Below, in pieces: positions 32,816-41,084 of a DNA stretch of 55,750 nucleotides (positions are counted from its first letter, which is position 1; the number at the start of each line of letters is the position of its first letter). A program made the translations under genes and the position numbers. Under the pieces are notes generated by a model, which was not told the origin of the DNA, searched no databases, and was given only the letters and a program-made list of their open reading frames with translations. The DNA lies in NCBI GenBank assembly GCA_046317855.1, contig JBKCVM010000139.1:1-55750 (forward strand), read 5' to 3'. This DNA comes from CAIOHW01 sp046317855. GTDB lineage: Bacteria; Bdellovibrionota; UBA1018.

Positions 32816-35800
32816 TTAACGCTGTCCTGAAGGGTTGGCAACGCTTTGAACCGGGGCAAGATTTTTCAGAAGAGTCTGAATCGCAAAGTAGAGGTCCTTC
32901 ATAGAGCGCACCGACCCACGAGCCACGAACCTGGACTCGGGCGTGATCGAATAAAGATGAGGATGACCAGAGACCAGCGCGATCGCGCGTACCGGATCAA
33001 GCGCACTGGTACGACCCGGGGTCAGCACCAGCCGCTCGGGCCCGACAGTGAGAGCGTCAATTCTAAGACGCTTAAGATGCACTTTGACTCGAATCAGCCA
33101 CAGTAAGCTAGCGGCTGCATCTGGAAGTTTGCCAAACCGATCAATGAGCTCAGCCTCAAGTTCGTCGACTGCTTCATCGCTCGAAGCAGATGAGAGACGC
33201 CTGTAAAGAGAGAGGCGTTGATGAATGTCTGGCACAAAGTCCTCAGCCAAAAAAGCAGGAAAGGGCGCTTTGATCTCAGGCTCAACCTCAGTTTGAGTCG
33301 GGACTTGGCCTACCTTGATTTCCTGGACGGCCTCCTCAAGAAGGCTCAGGTACATGTCAAAACCGACGGCCATAATGTTTCCAGACTGCTGGGCTCCAAG
33401 TAGGTCGCCGCCACCTCGAATGTCGAGATCATGAGATGCAACATTAAATCCGCTTCCTAGCTCAACGAACCGCTGGATCACGTCGAGTCTCTTTTTTGCG
33501 TCCTCCGAGATCGCAAGCTCGTTGGGAATGAGTAAGTAGGCGTAGCCTCGCTGTTGACCGCGGCCGACCCGGCCTCGAATTTGATAAAGCTGGGCCAGGC
33601 CAAAGGTATCGGCCCGGTGAATGATGATCGTATTGGCGGAGGGAAGGTCGATCCCTGATTCAATGATGCTGGTGCAAACCAGAACATTTGTTTTCTTGTC
33701 GTAAAAATCTCGAACAGCAGTCTCAAGTTCAGATTCGGCCATTTGGCCATGGGCCACTGAAACCCGCGCCGCTGGACAAAGCTCACGCACTCGAGCGGCG
33801 GCCTCGAAGATCGACTCGACGCGATTGTGGAGATAAAAAACCTGTCCACCACGCCCAAGTTCAAACTCGATGGCTCGGCTCACCACTGCGTCGTCCTGTT
33901 TGGAGATGAATGTCCGGATCGGAAGCCGGTCTACGGGCGGAGTCCTGATCAAGCTGATTTCCCGCAGTCCCGAAAGCGCCATGTGGAGAGTGCGCGGAAT
34001 GGGGGTTGCGGTCAATGTAATCACCGGGATGTTGGTCTTGAATGATTTGATTTTTTCTTTGTGCTCGACGCCAAACCGATGCTCTTCGTCCACCACAAGA
34101 AGGCCGAGATCCCGAAAGCGCACATCTCTAGAGAGGAGGCGGTGGGTCCCGATTAAAATATCGACTTTACCTTGCTCCACTCGCTCCAGAATCTCTTTTT
34201 GCTCCTTTCGACCTTTGAAACGCGAAAGAGATTCGATCACTACGGGCAGGCCTTGGAGTCGTGATCGAAAGGACTGCTCATGCTGGTGAGCGAGCAACGT
34301 AGTGGGGACCAGCACCGCAACCTGTCTTGCGTCTGTTGCCACTCGGTAAGCAGCACGAATCGCCACCTCCGTTTTTCCGTAACCCACGTCACCACAGACG
34401 AGTCGGTCCATGACTTTACCTTCAGACAAGTCGTGCAAGATGGCGTCGATGGCAGCAGCTTGGTCAGGAGTTTCTTCGTAAGGAAAACGAGCCTCAAATT
34501 CTTCGAAGGCTGGGTCCCTTCCTGGATATCGGTGACCTTCACGAATGCTGCGCTCCGCGTATAGTTTGACGAGGTCGATCGCAAGGGCGCGAACTGAGTC
34601 ACGGACTCGAGCTTTTGTTTTTTGAAATTGAGCGCTCCCTAGGCGATCCAGAGTGACAGAGTCTCCGCCCGCATTGTGCTTCTGAATCTGGTTGAGGCGA
34701 TAAACGGGTAGGTAGAGCTTGTCGTGATTGGCGTACTCGATTTGCAAGAAGTCAGCAGGCGCTCCCGAGGTGGAAAGCCGAGCGATGCCCGTGTAACGGC
34801 CAATGCCGTGCTCTTGGTGGACAATGGCGTCTCCGGGGGAGAGGTCTGACAGCTCTTGGAGGCCCGCCCAGTCTTGGGTCGCAGTTGCGGCCGTTTGGCC
34901 GCGCGCGCCACCTCGAGTTTTGCGGCGTGCGCCGCCAGAGCCGAGCACTTCGTTCTCGGTTAAAACGATCCGGCCTTCTGATGGCCAACGAAACCCGGCG
35001 CTCAGACTCGAAACCCTATAAACGAGCTGATCAGCAACGATTCCCCGACCCGCCAGAACATGGGAGAGTCGATCGGCTTGGCCCTGAGTCGGGCACTCTA
35101 CCTGAACGGAGAACCCTTGTTTTTTCCAAACGCTAAGCCGCTCGATGAGCTCGTCCAGCCGGGCGGTTGCAGGGAGTGCGGCTAGATCTGAGTTTTCGCT
35201 CACTCCCACTCTATGCGTTGGAGAGGGTGCGCCGGAGTGAACCTCTAAAGAGCCAGATCGCTCGACGGCTCCGGCCTGGGGGGTTTCTTCGAGTTCAGTC
35301 AGAGCAATTTTCTGAAGGACAAAACGAAGCCTAGGCCTCAGTTTTTGAAGCAGTTCCAAGTCATAAAGATCAGCGGGCTTTGGAGCCACCGCGAGAGTTT
35401 CCGCGACGCGAGAAAATCCAGTCTGCTCATCCTGCCAGAGTTGGTCCCAGGCTTGGTCGCAGCCCAAGTCGTCCCATTGGATCCAAAGCGCATCACGAGA
35501 TAGGTGTTCTGCAAGCGATCCGGGAGAGGAGCTAGTGAAGGCCGCCCAGTAGTCCGATCGCTCTGGATAACTGCCGAGAGCGGCACCATCAGAAATGCCT
35601 TCGAGAATCGGGTCGCGTGAAACTCTGGGGACCTCTTTGTCATCTAGGATCTGCTTCAGAGCTTCGCGCACCCGTTGTCGATTGTGGGGGCCGAGAATTG
35701 ACTCTCGGCACGGAAACAAAATGACGCGCTCCTTGAGAGGCTGGTCACCGTGCGTCCGCTGGCTGGAAGGATCAAACGGCCGAATTTTCTCAATCAAATC

Positions 35801-36406
35801 GTCGAAAAACTCGACCCTCAAGGGCTGCTCCGCTCCCGGAGAAAAGACATCGAGAATTTCGCCTCGAACGGCAAATGTACCGGGGTCTTCGACCGAATCT
35901 ACGCGCAGATAGCCTGCTGCCAAAAGTTTTTGGATGGCGAGCTCCCGATTGCAATCAGAACTTCCGACCACTAGCTCAAGGGAGAGGGCCCTGAATTCAC
36001 CCGGCGAGAGTGTTCGAAGTGCGAGTCCTGCTGGGGTCGTAAACACGATCGGCCGGGCAGAGGCTCCTTCGGCAAGGCTTGCAAGCGCAGCGCTGCGCTG
36101 GTTCCGGACGCGCAGCGATGGGGCGATCGGTGAAAACACGGGACGCTCCCAGCCCGGAGCATAGATCAGCCGGGCCTCGGGTCCTCCAATAGGCGGTGCG
36201 ATGAGCGGAGCAAGAGCCTCACAGTCTGAAAGCATGGACTGAGCAGATTCTTCATCTGGACAGAGAACCAACAGGGGTTTTTTGAACTCTTGTAGGACCC
36301 GTAGAACAAACCAAGCACGAGAGGACCCAGCAAGGCCTGAGATACGAATCGGTTCAGCGAGTTCACGTGCCGCCGAAAAAATCTTACTGAGAGGGCTCGT
36401 GAGCAT
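32816..36406 (-). CDS. mfd: Transcription-repair coupling factor Mfd
   Basis: Mfd removes RNA polymerase stalled at lesions and recruits UvrA. The 1196-residue protein has a UvrB-like N-terminal module (RIDSVEDPGTFAVRGEILDVF-type segment near 175-195). The RNA polymerase interaction domain includes SPGDAIVHQEHGIGRY (near 535). The translocase motor has Walker A CGDVGYGKTEVAIRAAY (near 670), DEEHRFG (near 775), TATPIPRTLHMALSG and GRVGRGQQRGYAYLL. The C-terminal D7 domain closes it. It is the first gene of the leftward block that ends with uvrA, so both transcription-coupled repair factors share this region. Divergent from the complex I-like cluster. Confidence 0.97.
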   Translation of the reverse strand: MLTSPLSKIFSAARELAEPIRISGLAGSSRAWFVLRVLQEFKKPLLVLCPDEESAQSMLSDCEALAPLIAPPIGGPEARLIYAPGWERPVFSPIAPSLRVRNQRSAALASLAEGASARPIVFTTPAGLALRTLSPGEFRALSLELVVGSSDCNRELAIQKLLAAGYLRVDSVEDPGTFAVRGEILDVFSPGAEQPLRVEFFDDLIEKIRPFDPSSQRTHGDQPLKERVILFPCRESILGPHNRQRVREALKQILDDKEVPRVSRDPILEGISDGAALGSYPERSDYWAAFTSSSPGSLAEHLSRDALWIQWDDLGCDQAWDQLWQDEQTGFSRVAETLAVAPKPADLYDLELLQKLRPRLRFVLQKIALTELEETPQAGAVERSGSLEVHSGAPSPTHRVGVSENSDLAALPATARLDELIERLSVWKKQGFSVQVECPTQGQADRLSHVLAGRGIVADQLVYRVSSLSAGFRWPSEGRIVLTENEVLGSGGARRKTRGGARGQTAATATQDWAGLQELSDLSPGDAIVHQEHGIGRYTGIARLSTSGAPADFLQIEYANHDKLYLPVYRLNQIQKHNAGGDSVTLDRLGSAQFQKTKARVRDSVRALAIDLVKLYAERSIREGHRYPGRDPAFEEFEARFPYEETPDQAAAIDAILHDLSEGKVMDRLVCGDVGYGKTEVAIRAAYRVATDARQVAVLVPTTLLAHQHEQSFRSRLQGLPVVIESLSRFKGRKEQKEILERVEQGKVDILIGTHRLLSRDVRFRDLGLLVVDEEHRFGVEHKEKIKSFKTNIPVITLTATPIPRTLHMALSGLREISLIRTPPVDRLPIRTFISKQDDAVVSRAIEFELGRGGQVFYLHNRVESIFEAAARVRELCPAARVSVAHGQMAESELETAVRDFYDKKTNVLVCTSIIESGIDLPSANTIIIHRADTFGLAQLYQIRGRVGRGQQRGYAYLLIPNELAISEDAKKRLDVIQRFVELGSGFNVASHDLDIRGGGDLLGAQQSGNIMAVGFDMYLSLLEEAVQEIKVGQVPTQTEVEPEIKAPFPAFLAEDFVPDIHQRLSLYRRLSSASSDEAVDELEAELIDRFGKLPDAAASLLWLIRVKVHLKRLRIDALTVGPERLVLTPGRTSALDPVRAIALVSGHPHLYSITPESRFVARGSVRSMKDLYFAIQTLLKNLAPVQSVANPSGQR

Positions 36407-36430
36407 AAATTCCTGAATGGTTTACAGATC

Positions 36431-36459
36431 TTGACACCACCTTTCAACTTCATTAGCGT
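36431..36459 (+). promoter_or_regulatory. Possible promoter of the complex I-like cluster
   Basis: Perfect TTGACA (36431-36436), 17-base spacer, then TAGCGT (36454-36459), a weak -10. It lies in the 100-base gap between divergent mfd and the NuoA-like gene and is oriented toward the latter. Confidence 0.4.
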
Positions 36460-36506
36460 TTCTGCACAGCGGAGTTTTGTGTTCAGGGGGAATTGGGACG
36501 CCACTT

Positions 36507-36926
36507 ATGGCCACATTTTCGGACGTCGCTTCTCAGGGGTGGGCCACTTACGGCTCAGTTTTTGTTGCGATGCTGGGCGCTCTTGGGCTTCCTGTTATGC
36601 TTCATTTGTTAGGTCGCGCCGTTGGAGTTTGGCCTAAAAAAAACGGAGCTGCCGAGGAGGCACCTCCTCAAAAGGTAGACATTTCTCCCGAATCGACGCT
36701 GAACACTAGGTATTTTTCTGCGGCTCAAGTGGGGGCCATTCTAGCAATCCCGCTTTTTGTTTTGTTGCCGCTCGTTGGGGTCCGAGACGGCTGGGCCTCT
36801 TTTGCGACGCTCGCAATCGTGAGCGTTTGCGTATGTATTGGAGCCGCGCTTGTTTACGCAAATCGTAAGCGAGATCTCCGTTGGATTGATTCGGTTCTTC
36901 CTCCTTCGAAGGGGGGCGATTCGTGA
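36507..36926 (+). CDS. NuoA-like subunit of a divergent complex I-like module
   Basis: A 139-residue protein with three predicted membrane helices (about 12-33, 70-92 and 99-121), matching NuoA topology. Assignment also rests on its place before a NuoB-like gene. It lacks the NuoA hallmark FDVE-x-x-F-x-YPWA acidic segment that is intact in the second nuoA here (LLFDVEALFFYPWA, at 46.3 kb). The helix 2 region instead reads AILAIPLFVLLPLVGVRDG. The loop between helices 1 and 2 is Pro/Glu/Lys-rich. The ATG at 36507 is preferred to a TTG at 36477. The next gene overlaps as GTGA. Confidence 0.6.
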   Translation: MATFSDVASQGWATYGSVFVAMLGALGLPVMLHLLGRAVGVWPKKNGAAEEAPPQKVDISPESTLNTRYFSAAQVGAILAIPLFVLLPLVGVRDGWASFATLAIVSVCVCIGAALVYANRKRDLRWIDSVLPPSKGGDS

Positions 36927-37450
36927 GTCAAGGCTGGATCACAACAAAAGTGCAGCGACTCTTGGACTGGGCTCAGGCTTCGTCCTTGCGGTATTTTTCA
37001 GTCAACGTGGGGTGTTGCGCGGATGAGCTCTTTCAGACCGAGAGCTGTCGCTACGACATGGAGCGTTTTGGGGCCTTGCCAGAAGCGGATCCACTCTTTG
37101 CGGACCTTTTGATTGTGTCAGGTGCAGTGTCCGTGCGCTTGGCGCCCGAGCTCAAAAAAGTTTACGATAAAATGCCCCATCCTCGTTATGTCATGGCCAT
37201 TGGATCTTGTGCATGCTCGGGAGGCGCCTTTGGTCCAGATGCCACAGGAGGCATCACTCTGGCGGGCATTTCCAAAGTCCTTCCAGTAGACGTTTTTGTT
37301 CCTGGGTGTCCCCCTCGGCCGGAGGCTATTCTTGAAGGACTGATTCGACTTCAAGAGAAGATTCGCGGAACGCGGCTCATGATTCGTCGCCCAACTCGAC
37401 GACAAAACCGAGTCGATCGATTGCAGGCGGATGAGTGGGATCTTCGATGA
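36923..37450 (+). CDS. NuoB-like subunit with intact N2 cluster ligands
   Basis: A 175-residue homologue of NuoB (PSST), which holds the terminal Fe-S cluster N2 next to quinone. All four ligand positions are kept: the tandem pair in VGCCADEL (Cys31, Cys32), Cys96 in GSCACSGG and Cys129 in VPGCPPRPEA. The fold landmarks DLLIVSGAVS, APELKKVYDKMPHPRYVMAIG and LPVDVFVPGCPP align well with the second NuoB in this window. Unlike that one, the stretch after the Cys pair (LFQTESCRYDMERFG) differs from EMMATFASDYDIGRFG, which lines the quinone site. It uses a GTG start overlapping the previous gene and ends in an ATGA overlap. No NuoC follows. Confidence 0.88.
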   Translation: MSQGWITTKVQRLLDWAQASSLRYFSVNVGCCADELFQTESCRYDMERFGALPEADPLFADLLIVSGAVSVRLAPELKKVYDKMPHPRYVMAIGSCACSGGAFGPDATGGITLAGISKVLPVDVFVPGCPPRPEAILEGLIRLQEKIRGTRLMIRRPTRRQNRVDRLQADEWDLR

Positions 37451-38574
37451 GGCAAGAGGGTGTCCATACTCAGGCTATTCGTTGGGAGATTGGACCGATC
37501 CATTCCGCCCTTTCGGGAGTCTATCGACTCAATCTCGATCTGGACGGAGAGGTCATTCGGGGTGCTCAGATCGAGACCGGGTATACCACTCGCGGTCTTG
37601 AGGTTTTGCTCACGCGTCATAGCTGGCGCGGTGCGATTCCGTTTCTGGATCGGATTGACCCAGATGCGGCGGTATTCTTTGAGTGGGCCTACTGTCTCAC
37701 GGTCGAAGAGATTGCTGAGATTGAGACTCCAGCTCGGGCCCGCGGTGTGCGTATCATTGTTGCTGAGCTGACCCGAATTTCGTGCCACTTGCTCTATCTT
37801 GCAAAGGTATCACGGGCGGCAGGGGCGGAGGCCGCGTTTCATTTGCTGGGTCGAGAGCGTGAGCGGATTCTTGATCTTCTTGAGCTTCTCTGTGGATCGC
37901 GCCATGCACCGGCTTTTATTATTCCGAGTGGAGTGCGGGAGGATGTGACCGAAGGCTTTCTGGAAAGGGTCAATGAGATCTGCCAGCAAATTTTGGTCCG
38001 CCTGAAAGAGTATAACGATTTGATCACGTATAATGACGCTTTTGTCAGGCGCGTGGCTGGCCGAGGGGTCATCAGCCGCATGATGGTAGACTTGGCGGGG
38101 GTGTCCGGGATTCCGGAGAGGATCTTTGAGCCCGCTAGAGACCTGAGGCGTGAGACCGAACGACTGGGTTACGGTGCCTTTCGGCCCGATGTTCAGCCCG
38201 TGGCCGAGCCGCTTGGGGTGCCAGGCGATATCCATCACCGTTTTGTGGCGAGACTGCATGAGATCATTCAGAGCGCCAAGCTCTTGCAGGAGCTCACACA
38301 TCGTTTGCCAACTGGGGGCTATCGCTTGAGGAGTGTAAACGAGGACTTGGTGGCGGCGGGCACGGCGCTGGCTACGGTTGAGGCGCCTCGCGGTCGACTT
38401 GGGCTTTCTTTATCATCAGACGGCAAGCGCCAAGGCCCAGCAGAAATTGGTTTTTTGACTCCGTCTGCAACACTCATAGAGATTCTGCCGCGCTATCTTG
38501 AGGGAGCGCCGGTTCAGGACCTGTCTCTTTTTTTGCACGCGCTAGATTTCAAGGTCACCGAGGTGGATCGATGA
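37447..38574 (+). CDS. NuoD-like (49 kDa / hydrogenase large-subunit fold) protein without NuoC
   Basis: A 375-residue homologue of NuoD, the quinone-site subunit. WEIGPIHSALSGVY (13-26) matches GPTHPAMHGALR of the second NuoD; the quinone-gating His is kept (His19), while the Thr and Pro around it change. GYTTRGLEVLL (45-55) corresponds to GYTHRAKEKL, losing His but keeping Arg. The segment with the quinone-contacting Tyr (VYTDRLNY) becomes IPFLDRIDP. The chain ends TEVDR, like the usual GELDR. No CxxC pairs exist, so it is not a [NiFe] hydrogenase. The gene starts by ATGA overlap, and there is no NuoC domain before or fused to it. Confidence 0.85.
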   Translation: MRQEGVHTQAIRWEIGPIHSALSGVYRLNLDLDGEVIRGAQIETGYTTRGLEVLLTRHSWRGAIPFLDRIDPDAAVFFEWAYCLTVEEIAEIETPARARGVRIIVAELTRISCHLLYLAKVSRAAGAEAAFHLLGRERERILDLLELLCGSRHAPAFIIPSGVREDVTEGFLERVNEICQQILVRLKEYNDLITYNDAFVRRVAGRGVISRMMVDLAGVSGIPERIFEPARDLRRETERLGYGAFRPDVQPVAEPLGVPGDIHHRFVARLHEIIQSAKLLQELTHRLPTGGYRLRSVNEDLVAAGTALATVEAPRGRLGLSLSSDGKRQGPAEIGFLTPSATLIEILPRYLEGAPVQDLSLFLHALDFKVTEVDR

Positions 38575-39584
38575 GTTCATCAGAGATTTCACTTCAGGCA
38601 GCCCGTTTTGGCCTTTCGATGTTGGTCATTATTCCCGGAATCTACGCTTCTGTTTGGCTTGATTCTAAGCTCGGGGCTGACCTTCAGGCGCGGGTGGGTC
38701 CAAGTCGCACCGGCGCTGCTGGCTGGCTCCAGCCCTTTGCGGATTTTTTGAGTCTTCTTAGAAAGTATCGACCCGGCGGTAAAGGAGAGCATGGCACGTT
38801 GCTCTGGTGGGCGGAGGGGCTTCCTCTTTTTGCGCTCGTAGCGCTAACCCCCATTGGACGAGAGACCCCTCTCTTGAGCACCGGGTTTTCAGTTTTCTTT
38901 GCGCTCTTCATGGCCATTGCCCATTCATGGGCGGGCCTCTGGCTCACCTGGGGATCGGGCACGCTCGAGGCGAGGTTTGCCTCTTTGAGACAAGCCGCGC
39001 TTGGAGCAGCTGGGCTTCCGGCTGCGTTTCTTTCGCTGTTGCAGGCAGGTTTTTCTTACGGGGGGCTTTCGTGGCAAAAAGTTGAGGCCAGCCAGGGTTG
39101 GGCACCCTGGAGCTGGTTGGCGTTTCAAGGACCATTTGCAGCTGTATCAGCTTTGGTCTTTCTTTCTGCCGGGTTGATTCTCTTCTCCGTTCCTCCTTTT
39201 TACCTGGGTAACGAATCTCTACGGTGGGTCGTGGCAGCCCATCCCGGCGAATCGGGTGTTCGGCAAGTCTGGCTGCGGTTGAGTCGACGGGTAGCGCACT
39301 TCTGCTGGGTCCTGCTGGCAGTCAGAATTTTTTTTGGTGGGGCAAGTTTGCCAGAAGGTTTGCTCGTGGGCCTAGGTGTTGGTGTAGCCGGGTTCCAGTC
39401 CATCGCCATTGGGGTAACGCTCCTCAAGGCACTCTGTTTGATTGCTGCCCTGTCGATCCTCGCACGCACCTTACCGTCAGTTCGATCTGATCAAGCTCAC
39501 GACTTTGCCTGGAGAGTGCTCAGCCCAATGGCCCTCATTGCATTGCTAGGGGCTCGCCTAGTGGCTGGAGGGGGCGGCTCATGA
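38571..39584 (+). CDS. NuoH-like membrane subunit with altered quinone and E-channel residues
   Basis: A 337-residue, multi-helix protein. DSKLGADLQARVGPSRTG (31-48) aligns with ERRGSAVMQNRLGPNRIG of the second NuoH, so the first-helix Glu becomes Asp (31) while R-x-GP-x-R-x-G is kept. SLRQAALGAAGLPAA replaces SLRSSAQMISYELAL, losing the buried Glu. The signature loop ETNRLPFDLPEGESEIVAGYHLEY is replaced by a short PPFYLGNES stretch, so the acidic quinone-access and E-channel residues are missing. Homology is supported by these alignments and by position between NuoD- and NuoI-like genes. Overlaps both neighbours by ATGA. Confidence 0.8.
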   Translation: MSSSEISLQAARFGLSMLVIIPGIYASVWLDSKLGADLQARVGPSRTGAAGWLQPFADFLSLLRKYRPGGKGEHGTLLWWAEGLPLFALVALTPIGRETPLLSTGFSVFFALFMAIAHSWAGLWLTWGSGTLEARFASLRQAALGAAGLPAAFLSLLQAGFSYGGLSWQKVEASQGWAPWSWLAFQGPFAAVSALVFLSAGLILFSVPPFYLGNESLRWVVAAHPGESGVRQVWLRLSRRVAHFCWVLLAVRIFFGGASLPEGLLVGLGVGVAGFQSIAIGVTLLKALCLIAALSILARTLPSVRSDQAHDFAWRVLSPMALIALLGARLVAGGGGS

Positions 39585-40141
39585 CCCAGCGAATGCCCGA
39601 TCGAACAGAGACATTTTTAGCGAGCTTTCGAAACTATTTTGCAGCTCTTTTTAGATCGGCCGCCGCCCTTTGGCGGGCGGTACACACTTCGTTGAGTTAC
39701 CTGTTTTCGAGCTCTGAGGCAAAAAAGGAAATCACGGAGTTGTATCCTGACCCCGTTTCTTCACGAACTGCCGACGAACTCCCAACGCGCAGCCGAGGCC
39801 TTCTTTTCAACGACATTTTGAAATGCACGGGATGCTACGCGTGCGCAGAGGCTTGTCCTTCGGGCTGTTTTAAAATTCAAACTGAAGAAGGCCCCAAGGC
39901 AGGCAAGCTTTGGGTGAGCACCTTTGAGATCGACGACTCTAAGTGCCTTTTTTGTGGTCTTTGTGTTGAAGCGTGTCTTCCGGCCTCCCTCACCCATTCG
40001 AGACACTATGAAGGCGCTACGGATTCACCTGAAAAACTCAGGGCATCCTTTGGGCGTGGCCCCATTTCTCCAGAGATGAGAGAGCGTTGGCGGCGCCAAA
40101 GAGAGTTGCAATCTGAAGACTCAGGAGGCAGGGGACTTTGA
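39581..40141 (+). CDS. NuoI-like ferredoxin subunit (two 4Fe-4S clusters)
   Basis: A 186-residue protein with two complete 4Fe-4S motifs: CTGCYACAEACP (Cys82, 85, 88, 92) and CLFCGLCVEAC (Cys122, 125, 128, 132), matching clusters N6a and N6b. The Pro after the final Cys of the second motif is missing (CLP instead of CP). An N-terminal segment of about 75 residues has an amphipathic character and would lie along the membrane, as in NuoI. It is longer than the second NuoI here (147 residues). With the NuoB-like protein it keeps a full Fe-S wire. Overlaps the NuoH-like gene by ATGA and the next gene by one base. Confidence 0.9.
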   Translation: MTQRMPDRTETFLASFRNYFAALFRSAAALWRAVHTSLSYLFSSSEAKKEITELYPDPVSSRTADELPTRSRGLLFNDILKCTGCYACAEACPSGCFKIQTEEGPKAGKLWVSTFEIDDSKCLFCGLCVEACLPASLTHSRHYEGATDSPEKLRASFGRGPISPEMRERWRRQRELQSEDSGGRGL

Positions 40142-40743
40142 TGCAGACCCAAGTAGGCGCCCTCATCGAGGGTGTGCAGCAGAGTGCAGACGCGCTTCGT
40201 CCCGCCTCTGCAATTGCGATTGTTGTGATGCTCGCTGCAACGTTGGCCGTGGCCTTGAAGCGCGAGGGGCGACAAAGCATTATCGCTTTGTGGTTTGCCC
40301 AGCTTAGCGCTGGCGCTGTGCTTTTGGATTATGGGGCAGAGATGTTGTCCCTTGCGTTTTGGGTTGTATCCACGCTGGTGTGCATTGTTTATTTTTTGCA
40401 TGCGGATTTGTTTGAGCCGACGGGGCCTGTTCAGTCATCGCCTTTGACGGCGCCCTCTTCGAAGCTCGCCGCGGGGGCCAGGCTTGCGTTTCCTGCCGTG
40501 ATTAGTGCCGCGTTTGGTGTGGCTGTTTGGGCACTTTTCTCTCAGTCGCAGACCTGGATTCCCTCGCAGTCGCTGGTCGGGCCAGTGCCCTCCCCAGCAC
40601 CGTTCAACGAGGCGCCCGGAAGTGGCGCTGATGAAAGATTTATACTCGTGGAGTTGCTTGCATTGTTTTCTCTCGGGGCCGCGGTTGCGGCCGGGGTGAT
40701 GACTCGTGCCCGTAGATCGGGACACCAAGGGTTGGAATCATGA
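40141..40743 (+). CDS. NuoJ-like membrane subunit
   Basis: A 200-residue protein with about five hydrophobic segments (near 21-37, 47-63, 67-86, 111-132 and 170-188), assigned to NuoJ from order and topology. The third helix lacks the conserved LVYAGAIMVLFVFVIMLL of the second NuoJ; the matching region reads YGAEMLSLAFWVVSTLVCIVYF, so the mechanistically important pi-bulge Tyr/Gly pattern is not evident. The ATG at 40141 overlaps the NuoI-like stop by one base (TGATG); a TTG at 40138 was rejected. Confidence 0.6.
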   Translation: MQTQVGALIEGVQQSADALRPASAIAIVVMLAATLAVALKREGRQSIIALWFAQLSAGAVLLDYGAEMLSLAFWVVSTLVCIVYFLHADLFEPTGPVQSSPLTAPSSKLAAGARLAFPAVISAAFGVAVWALFSQSQTWIPSQSLVGPVPSPAPFNEAPGSGADERFILVELLALFSLGAAVAAGVMTRARRSGHQGLES

Positions 40744-41042
40744 CGGTTATTTTGGCTATTTTATGTTCTTCAGCTCTTTTTGGGGTGTTCACGCATCGAA
40801 CATGGCTGGGGTTAGTCATGAGCCTTCAGCTCCTGCTTTCTGTTGTGGTGGTTGCGTTGGTTGCCTTGGGAAGGCCAGAGGCAGGTTTGATTGCCGAGAC
40901 CGCCTCGAGGGCACAAAGCTTAGGGCTCGTTGTGATGGTTTTTTCTCAGCTGCAAGCACTACTTGCGCTGAGCTTTGCTGTTCGGCTTCATTACTTGCGG
41001 GTCAGGCCGAACATGGCTGAACTGCGCTCGATGAAAAATTAA
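40740..41042 (+). CDS. NuoK-like membrane subunit, both buried Glu replaced by Gln
   Basis: A 100-residue, three-helix protein. MSLQLLLSVVVV (27-38) aligns with MSIELMLNAVNL of the second NuoK, giving Glu to Gln at residue 30. VFSQLQALLALSFAV (67-81) aligns with VAAAESAVGLGLVIA, giving Glu to Gln at residue 72. The two Glu are essential for proton transfer through Escherichia coli NuoK (Glu36 and Glu72). Overlaps the NuoJ-like gene by ATGA. Homology is well supported by size, position and the helix 2 match. Confidence 0.8.
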   Translation: MTVILAILCSSALFGVFTHRTWLGLVMSLQLLLSVVVVALVALGRPEAGLIAETASRAQSLGLVVMVFSQLQALLALSFAVRLHYLRVRPNMAELRSMKN

Positions 41043-41084
41043 GATGAAGAATGAAATGGATGAAGAGTTAACTTAAGGATCCCG

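Noticed and set aside
36477..36506. TTG start for the NuoA-like gene
   Set aside because: The ATG at 36507 gives a more plausible N-terminus; the extra ten residues are not membrane-like and add nothing to the family match.
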